Shown in pieces: positions 13,746 to 18,387 of a stretch of 18,387 bases of DNA. The notes below the pieces were generated by a model that worked only from the letters and a program-made list of their open reading frames with translations, had not been told where the DNA came from and did no database searches. How positions within the stretch are numbered: the stretch's first letter is position 1; every line of letters begins with the position of its first letter. A program made the translations under genes and the position numbers. Origin of the DNA: Roseobacter sp. (GTDB taxonomy: Bacteria > Pseudomonadota > Alphaproteobacteria > Rhodobacterales > Rhodobacteraceae); assembly GCA_024636425.1 (NCBI GenBank), contig JAGXHB010000116.1, forward strand, positions 1 through 18,387, given 5' to 3'.

Positions 13746-15185
13746 ATGGAATTTGGTTTCACAACAGCGGCCTATGTGGTCGCGGCTATTCTCTTTATCC
13801 TGTCGCTCGGCGGTCTGAGCGGGCAGGAAAGTGCGAAACGCGCGGTGTGGTACGGGATCGTCGGCATGGCGCTGGCCGTTGCGGCGACCCTGATCGGTCC
13901 TGGTTCGGGGTTCTGGCTCTTGTCGCTGATCCTGATCGCGGGGGGCGGTGCCATCGGCTATCAACTGGCCACCAAGGTGCAGATGACGCAGATGCCCGAG
14001 CTTGTCGCCGCGATGCACAGTCTTGTGGGTCTGGCAGCGGTGTTCGTCGGTCTGATCGCGCATTTCGAGATCGGGCGCGTGGCGGACTATCTTGCCGGCG
14101 GCGGCGATCCTTATGAACTGGGGACGTTCGCGGCCCTGATCGCGAAGAAAACGGCGGTCGAGATCAACATCCTGCGGGTTGAGCTGTTCCTGGGCGTCTT
14201 CATCGGTGCGGTCACCTTTACCGGCTCCGTCATCGCCTATGGCAAGCTTTCGGGCCGTGTCGGTTCGTCGGCGACCAAGCTGCCGGGCGGTCACATGCTG
14301 AATGCAGGTGCTGCGATCCTGTCGTTCTTCTGCCTGATCTGGTACTTCAACTCGGGCGGATTCTTCCCGCTGTTCATCATGACGCTGGCGGCGCTCTTTA
14401 TCGGGTACCACCTGATCATGGGGATCGGCGGCGCGGACATGCCCGTGGTCGTGTCGATGCTCAACAGCTATTCCGGCTGGGCGGCAGCGGCGATCGGTTT
14501 CAGCCTTGGCAACGATCTGCTGATCGTGGTCGGTGCGCTGGTGGGCTCTTCGGGGGCGATCCTGTCCTATATCATGTGCAAGGCGATGAACCGGTCCTTC
14601 ATCAGCGTGATCCTTGGCGGCTTCGGCGGCACCTCGGGCCCGCAGATGGAGGTCGAGGGCGAACAGGTTGCGATCGAAGTCGACGGTGTCGCGACCCTGC
14701 TGAACGAAGCGGACAGTGTGATCATCATCCCCGGCTATGGCATGGCGGTGGCACAGGCGCAGCAGGCGGTCAGCGAACTGGTCAAGAAACTGCGCGCCAA
14801 AGGCAAGAACGTGCGCTTTGCGATCCACCCCGTTGCGGGGCGTCTGCCCGGCCACATGAACGTGCTGCTGGCCGAAGCCAAGGTGCCCTATGACATCGTG
14901 ATGGAGATGGACGAGATCAACGAGGATTTCCCCTCGACGGACGTGGCCATCGTGATCGGGTCAAACGACATCGTGAACCCCGCGGCACAGGACGATCCAA
15001 ACAGCCCCATCGCGGGCATGCCGGTTCTGGAATGCTGGAAGGCCAAGAATGTCATCGTGTCCAAGCGCGGGCAGGGGACCGGCTATTCCGGAATCGAGAA
15101 CCCGCTGTTCTTCAAGGACAACACGCGGATGCTCTATGGCGATGCGAAGGCCAGCCTTGATAAACTGCTGCCGCTGATCGACTGA
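13746..15185 (+). CDS. pntB: NAD(P)+ transhydrogenase subunit beta, 479 aa
   Basis: PntB carries the rest of the proton channel and the NADP(H)-binding domain III. The first 290 or so residues hold about nine hydrophobic segments. His91 in MPELVAAMHSLVG is at the same position as the channel histidine of E. coli PntB. GGAGPQ-like SGPQMEVEGE (297-306) leads into domain III, with PGYGMAVAQAQ (329-339), HPVAGRLPGHMNVLLAEA (361-378), and GSNDIVNPAA (405-414) for NADP binding. Length is slightly above E. coli (462). The start at 13746 follows AAAGGAG at 13731-13737, which overlaps the pntA stop codon, so the pair is one operon. A strong terminator lies 28 bases past the stop. Confidence 0.97.
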   Translation: MEFGFTTAAYVVAAILFILSLGGLSGQESAKRAVWYGIVGMALAVAATLIGPGSGFWLLSLILIAGGGAIGYQLATKVQMTQMPELVAAMHSLVGLAAVFVGLIAHFEIGRVADYLAGGGDPYELGTFAALIAKKTAVEINILRVELFLGVFIGAVTFTGSVIAYGKLSGRVGSSATKLPGGHMLNAGAAILSFFCLIWYFNSGGFFPLFIMTLAALFIGYHLIMGIGGADMPVVVSMLNSYSGWAAAAIGFSLGNDLLIVVGALVGSSGAILSYIMCKAMNRSFISVILGGFGGTSGPQMEVEGEQVAIEVDGVATLLNEADSVIIIPGYGMAVAQAQQAVSELVKKLRAKGKNVRFAIHPVAGRLPGHMNVLLAEAKVPYDIVMEMDEINEDFPSTDVAIVIGSNDIVNPAAQDDPNSPIAGMPVLECWKAKNVIVSKRGQGTGYSGIENPLFFKDNTRMLYGDAKASLDKLLPLID

Positions 15186-15212
15186 TCCGCAGCAATGAAG
15201 ACAAACATACGG

Positions 15213-15248
15213 GGGCGGTGCAGAGATGCGCCGCCCTTTGCGTTTTGA
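15213..15248 (+). terminator. Intrinsic terminator of pntAB
   Basis: GGGCGG at 15213-15218 pairs with CCGCCC at 15231-15236. A T-G wobble and GCA (15220-15222) with TGC (15227-15229) extend the stem to ten pairs around a GAGA tetraloop of the GNRA class. The stem is followed by TTTGCGTTTT. It lies 28 bases past the pntB stop and isolates the operon from the DUF3422 gene. Confidence 0.88.
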
Positions 15249-15409
15249 GGGGGCTGTCCGCGATACAACCGCGCCGCAGTCCGTTCATCGTTCGGCAGTA
15301 TTCAATCGTACACCGTAAGGCCATGAAAAGGATGCGTATTTTTCTATCCTTCGGGTTGAATTGATGTATCGTGGCGAAAAGCACATCTTTCCAAGGAACC
15401 ACCAGCCAC

Positions 15410-16693
15410 ATGGCAGCGATCAAGGACCACCCCCTGCGCTACACGCTCAACAGCGAACTTCATGCGCGGCCTTTCCCCTCGCTGTCGGCCCCGCATGTCG
15501 CCGCCTATCTGGCCGTGCGTCCGCCCGGTGATGCGTCCACGCGCGACCGGTCCAAGGATCTCGACCACCTCAAGGCGCTCTTGAAACACTACGGCGCGCC
15601 GCTGCCGGCGGACAACGCCACCCATTACTATGGCCCGATGGGGAAATACGCCCTCAAATGGGAGCAGCACACCGAATTTGTCACCTACACGGTCTTTTCG
15701 GATCAGGCTGGCACGCGGCCATTTGATCCGACCGAATTCGATGTCTTTCCCGAAAGCTGGCGTGCCGATCTGAATGCCGAACGGATCACCTCGATCCTGC
15801 TGCGGCTTCTGGAACGGCCCAAGGAAGATCGCGACATCTCGGATGCGCTGCAGGATTGGTTCGTTCCCGAAAGCCTCGCCGTGGCCGAGGTGCTGGAGGG
15901 GGCCGCCGTCGTCGCCAGTGATTTCCGGATTGATTCAGCGGGCCACATGCGCATGGCCATCTTCGCCTCGGAAGGGACGGGGAGCCGTCGGTTGGGCCGC
16001 ATCGTCCAGCGCCTGTGCGAAATCGAGACGTATAAATCCATGTCCATGCTGGGTTTCGCCATGGTGCGCGACTTTGGCGGACGGCTCAATGCGCTTGACG
16101 GGCAGCTTAACGATCTGATGGCCGCGATGCGCGGCTCCGATGCGATGACCGAAGACACGCTTTACAAGCTGCTCGACGTCTCGGTGGAACTTGAAAAACT
16201 GTCAGCGGAAGTCTCCTACCGGTTTGGCGCGACCGAGGCGTATCAGGCGATCGTGGCGCAACGGATTGATGCCTTGCGCGAAACCCGCTTCACGTCCCGG
16301 CAGGGGTTTGCCGAATTCATGATGCGCCGGTACGAGCCTGCGATGCGCACCGTCAAATCCTCCGAGACGCGGTTGCAGACGATGTCGGCCCGCGCGATCC
16401 GCGCCGCTGAACTGCTCCGAACCCGCGTCGATGTGGAACGCTCCGCCCAGAACCAGGAGATACTGGCGAGCATGGACAAACGGTCGGACCTGCAACTGCG
16501 GCTGCAGCATACCGTCGAAGGGCTGTCCGTGGTCGCGATCAGCTATTATGCGGTGTCTCTGGCGGGGTACATCCTTGTGCCGCTGGCCGAAACCATGGGG
16601 ATCGGCAAGGGCACGCTGACGGCTCTTGCGGTCCCGCCGATGGTGCTTTTGGTGTGGTGGTTGTTGCGCCGGTTGCGCCGCAAGATCCTGTAG
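15410..16693 (+). CDS. DUF3422 family membrane-anchored protein, 427 aa
   Basis: The N-terminal signature DHPLRYTLNSELHARPFPSL (residues 5-24) identifies the DUF3422 family, whose function is not established. The body (about 25-370) is hydrophilic and helical in its second half, with EKLSAEVSYRFGATEAYQAI and REIR-type heptads suggesting coiled coil. Two hydrophobic segments at the C terminus (about 377-397 and 405-420), followed by RRLRRKIL, form a hairpin or anchor with a cytoplasmic basic end. Length matches the family. The ATG at 15410 gives the expected N terminus; a GTG 13 codons earlier (15371) is in frame but has no ribosome binding site. AAGGAA lies about 11 bases before 15410. The stop is only 4 bp from the stop of the convergent YeeE-type gene. 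Confidence 0.85.
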   Translation: MAAIKDHPLRYTLNSELHARPFPSLSAPHVAAYLAVRPPGDASTRDRSKDLDHLKALLKHYGAPLPADNATHYYGPMGKYALKWEQHTEFVTYTVFSDQAGTRPFDPTEFDVFPESWRADLNAERITSILLRLLERPKEDRDISDALQDWFVPESLAVAEVLEGAAVVASDFRIDSAGHMRMAIFASEGTGSRRLGRIVQRLCEIETYKSMSMLGFAMVRDFGGRLNALDGQLNDLMAAMRGSDAMTEDTLYKLLDVSVELEKLSAEVSYRFGATEAYQAIVAQRIDALRETRFTSRQGFAEFMMRRYEPAMRTVKSSETRLQTMSARAIRAAELLRTRVDVERSAQNQEILASMDKRSDLQLRLQHTVEGLSVVAISYYAVSLAGYILVPLAETMGIGKGTLTALAVPPMVLLVWWLLRRLRRKIL

Positions 16694-16697
16694 CGCC

Positions 16698-17744
16698 TTA
16701 CCCGTGCGACAATCGCCTCACGGGGGCAAGACCAAGGACCGCATGCATGCCAAGCGCGCCTGCCGCGATCATGACGATTGCAAGCACTGCTGCCAGTGAC
16801 AGGGTCGGGACACCCGACAGGCCTGCGCCCAAGGTGCAACCGCCCGCCAGCACGCCCCCCACACCCATCAACGCCGCACCGGAGAGATAGCGGCCCGTCT
16901 GGGCGGGGCTTTCGAAGCTTTGCCAGCCAAAGCCGCCGAAGGTGACGCTGGCAACCAGCGCGCCGGCCAGCACACCTCCGAGAAGACCTACGCCAAATCC
17001 AGCGGGGATCGAGCTGCTGGCCACAACCCAGAACAGTGCGTCGGCAGAGGGCGACGTGAAGGACAGGCTTTCCATGGCGATGGGGTCGAATTCGTCAAAG
17101 AGGATAAACCCGGTGCCGACCCATGCAAGCGGCACCAGAAGGCCGATGGCCGCCGCCATCGCCAGCATGCCCGCGCCATTGCCGGATCGTGCCGCCACGG
17201 CAAGGCAACCCGCCACGATCAACCCGCTCCAAAGCCAAATGCCACCAGGCAAAGACGCAAGGCTGACAGTGCTGCCCATGTCCACAGTGACGCTGCCCAA
17301 CGCGACGCGCAGCGGGGCCAGAACGCCTTTCAGCGTGGCGTGGGCCACCACGGCAAAAAGGATCACAACCAAGGCCGCGCGCAAGTTGCCGCTGCCCGCA
17401 AGGATGGTCAGCCGTGACACGCAACCGCGCGTCAGCACCATGCCGGCCCCGAACATCAGCCCGCCAAGGACAATGGCCAGCACCGGCATGTCGGGCACCA
17501 TGAAACGGTGATCGTCAAAGCTGATCCAGTCCAGCGCGACAGCACCCTGCGTGCCGATCACAGCAAAGGCGAGTGCGGTCAGCCAGACCCCCATGGCGGA
17601 CCGGCGGTCTTCACCGACCAGCGAGCGGCGAAAGCAGAACGCGGTGATCTGACCCAGAACGCCGAAAAGGACACCGACAAAGACTGCAAACAGGACAGAT
17701 GCCTGCTGTGGCGTTGTATTTTCAAAACCGAATGACTCGAACAT
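16698..17744 (-). CDS. YeeE/YedE family (TsuA-like) sulfur transport protein, 348 aa
   Basis: This is a polytopic inner-membrane protein of the YeeE/YedE family. The characterised member TsuA takes up thiosulfate, passing it along conserved cysteines. The start chosen (17744, MFESFGFENTTPQQ) follows AGGG by eight bases; a start 12 codons upstream is also open. About nine or ten hydrophobic segments are visible. Three cysteines are in family-like contexts: Cys37 (QITAFCFRRSL), Cys108 (LTRGCVSRLTILAGSGNLR) and Cys303 (LAGGCTLGAGLSGVPTLS). Their spacing of 71 and 195 residues resembles that of TsuA. An additional Cys180 lies in a helix. No TusA-like gene, sulfurtransferase or ArsR-type regulator lies beside it in the window. 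Inverted repeats just upstream may be its operator. Confidence 0.9.
   Translation of the reverse strand: MFESFGFENTTPQQASVLFAVFVGVLFGVLGQITAFCFRRSLVGEDRRSAMGVWLTALAFAVIGTQGAVALDWISFDDHRFMVPDMPVLAIVLGGLMFGAGMVLTRGCVSRLTILAGSGNLRAALVVILFAVVAHATLKGVLAPLRVALGSVTVDMGSTVSLASLPGGIWLWSGLIVAGCLAVAARSGNGAGMLAMAAAIGLLVPLAWVGTGFILFDEFDPIAMESLSFTSPSADALFWVVASSSIPAGFGVGLLGGVLAGALVASVTFGGFGWQSFESPAQTGRYLSGAALMGVGGVLAGGCTLGAGLSGVPTLSLAAVLAIVMIAAGALGMHAVLGLAPVRRLSHG
16701..16724. terminator. Hairpin at the convergent gene ends
   Basis: CCCGTG at 16701-16706 pairs with CACGGG at 16719-16724 across a 12-base loop. It sits inside the last codons of the YeeE-type gene, just past the DUF3422 stop. Neither side has a T tract, so a terminator role is only a possibility for the DUF3422 transcript. 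No other hairpin is available in the 4-bp gap. Confidence 0.25.
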
Positions 17745-18062
17745 CGACGTAACCCTGCTGGATATGGAACAATTTCCCAATTGGCGCGCAATTCACGGCG
17801 GATCAAGAGGCCGTGATGCAGCACATGCCAGACCGCCTGGAACAATCTACTGAAATCATCCGGTACATAGCTACATCTTGCCCCATTTCAGGCCCTTTTG
17901 AGAACGCTTGTTCCGCAAAGCCCGCCCAACACGGGCCCCCATCCTTATTCCCCCACCAGACACCCGACCCGCCAAAAGAAAAGAGGGACCGCAGCCCCCC
18001 TTCACCCTTTTTCAAATACTCAAATCTCAAGGCGGGCCACGCAAAACGCCCCCGGCGTCAGA
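17745..18062. other. Intergenic region, 318 bp, between YeeE-type gene and ABC permease gene
   Basis: No convincing gene is present. It holds AATTG/CAATT repeats next to the YeeE-type start, and then pyrimidine-rich sequence. On the minus strand at about 17985-18030 it reads GAGTATTTGAAAAAGGG plus a G-rich tail, resembling the candidate intergenic repeat seen after glcB. A plus-strand frame from GTG 17813 has a fair ribosome binding site (AAGAGG) and about 30 plausible codons, but it degenerates into Pro/Arg-rich noise and overlaps the permease gene. A minus-strand frame across 17803-18030 is translation of the repeat. Confidence 0.6.
17770..17793. promoter_or_regulatory. Alternating CAATT/AATTG repeats upstream of the YeeE-type gene
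   Basis: CAATT (17770-17774), AATTG (17779-17783) and CAATT (17789-17793) alternate with four- and five-base spacers, giving two overlapping inverted repeats. They lie 26-49 bases upstream of the start codon, where promoter elements should be. On the minus strand TTGCGC falls within the block and could serve as a -35 element, but no good -10 follows. This is a plausible operator; the regulator is unknown, and it does not fit the ATTC-N8-GAAT pattern of SqrR/BigR. Confidence 0.4.
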
Positions 18063-18084
18063 TCACCGCCCGCGCAACCGGGGG
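18049..18084 (-). terminator. Possible terminator overlapping the ABC permease stop
   Basis: CCCCCGG at 18049-18055 pairs with CCGGGGG at 18078-18084. Read on the minus strand the closing arm is followed by CGTTTTGC. The 22-base loop contains the permease stop codon. The stem is strong but the loop is large and the T run short, so confidence is moderate to low. Confidence 0.4.
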
Positions 18085-18387
18085 TCCAGGGCATCCCGCA
18101 GCCCGTCACCCAGATAGTTCACGCTGAGCACCGTCAGCGAAATCGCGATGCCCGGCAGCAGAACCCGCTCGGGAAACTCCTGCATCCGCGGCACGGCGTC
18201 GGACAACAGCTTGCCCCAGGTCGGGAAATCCGACGGGAAACCGACGCCCAGAAAGCTCAGCGCGCTTTCGGTGATGATCGCTGTGGCCAGCCCCAGTGTC
18301 GCGGAGACCATGATGGGCGAGATCACGTTGGGCAAGAGGTGCCGCCGGATGATCTTGCCCGACCGCGTTCCGATGGAGCGTGCCGCC
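18063..18387 (-). CDS. ABC transporter permease, DppC/OppC family (partial, 5' end outside window)
   Basis: The last 108 codons of an inner-membrane permease of the dipeptide/oligopeptide/nickel importer class are present. The frame is open from the window edge: RSIGTRSGKIIRRHLLPNVI is the end of the coupling (EAA-type) loop region, followed by the hydrophobic segment SATLGLATAIITESALSFLG. VGFPSDFPTWGKLLSDA is the strongly conserved DppC/OppC stretch, and the final helix (LLPGIAISLTVLSVNYLGDG) ends with LRDALDPRLRGR, the classic terminus of this family. It is the last gene of its transcript on this strand, with the remaining transporter genes expected to the right of the window. Substrate cannot be inferred. 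Confidence 0.95.
   Translation of the reverse strand, partial: AARSIGTRSGKIIRRHLLPNVISPIMVSATLGLATAIITESALSFLGVGFPSDFPTWGKLLSDAVPRMQEFPERVLLPGIAISLTVLSVNYLGDGLRDALDPRLRGR

Noticed and set aside
11171..13762. 863-codon minus-strand frame apparently fusing the SDR to a long N-terminal extension
   Set aside because: The extension is antisense to pntA and the intergenic region. The SDR domain begins at the ATG at 11923 with a strong ribosome binding site and is full length.
13671..14855. 394-codon minus-strand frame opposite pntB
   Set aside because: It is rich in Asp, His, Arg and Gln with no hydrophobic core, typical of antisense translation of a membrane-protein gene.
17803..18030. 75-codon minus-strand frame beginning RFEYLKKGEGG
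   Set aside because: It starts in the GAGTATTTGAAAAAGG repeat-like sequence and lacks a ribosome binding site; I read it as translation of an intergenic repeat.
17813..18127. 104-codon plus-strand frame with AAGAGG upstream, considered as a divergent regulator of the YeeE-type gene
   Set aside because: Only the first 30 or so codons look protein-like. The rest is Pro/Arg-rich, there is no DNA-binding motif, and it runs into the permease gene on the other strand.
1..18387. Search by eye for CRISPR arrays, tRNA genes, transposase genes, terminal inverted repeats and phage genes
   Set aside because: No regularly spaced repeats, tRNA-like cloverleaf with TTCGANTC arm, DDE-type transposase or phage structural genes were seen. 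The window reads as stable chromosomal core.

Overview
The window looks like chromosomal DNA of a roseobacter-type alphaproteobacterium (Rhodobacteraceae). The evidence is the GC-rich coding sequence, strong AGGAGG-like ribosome binding sites, a PntAB with a single long alpha chain, a malate synthase G next to a GlcG-like protein, a DUF3422 protein, and intergenic hairpin/purine-rich repeats of a kind I associate with this family. The assignment comes from recalled family features, not a database search. Most of the window is ordinary core metabolism. I see no phage, insertion sequence, CRISPR array, rRNA or tRNA.

Layout from left to right. (1) The 5' three quarters of gatB lies on the minus strand and runs off the left edge. 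Upstream of it, also on the minus strand, is an unrecognised 435-residue protein followed by a probable terminator. (2) A secreted lytic transglycosylase-like gene on the plus strand diverges from that gene. (3) A minus-strand pair, pepN and a small two-helix membrane protein with a PH-like tail, converges on the transglycosylase. (4) Divergent from pepN are a small single-helix membrane protein, a strong terminator, and a 49-residue DUF2256 zinc-ribbon gene that is hidden beneath a longer false reading frame. (5) Next is a plus-strand run of malate synthase G (glcB), a GlcG/HbpS-like protein, and a class I glutamine-amidotransferase-like hydrolase of the PuuD type. (6) An SDR oxidoreductase on the minus strand is divergent from pntA-pntB, the proton-translocating transhydrogenase. 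(7) A DUF3422 membrane-anchored protein converges, with only 4 bp between stop codons, on a YeeE/YedE-type sulfur transporter. (8) The window ends inside a minus-strand peptide/nickel-type ABC permease.

Functional links. glcB and the glcG-like gene recall the E. coli glcDEFGB order and suggest glyoxylate/glycolate use. PntAB supplies NADPH from NADH using the proton gradient. The YeeE-type protein would import thiosulfate or another reduced sulfur species.

The points most worth a second look are small. There is a perfect TTAA-N7-TTAA (CtrA-type) site ahead of a possible 59-codon minus-strand ORF. pntA has a TTG start overlapped by the stop of a 16-codon leader ORF. Inverted repeats lie upstream of glcB and of the YeeE-type gene. 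I did not find a convincing new multi-gene system.
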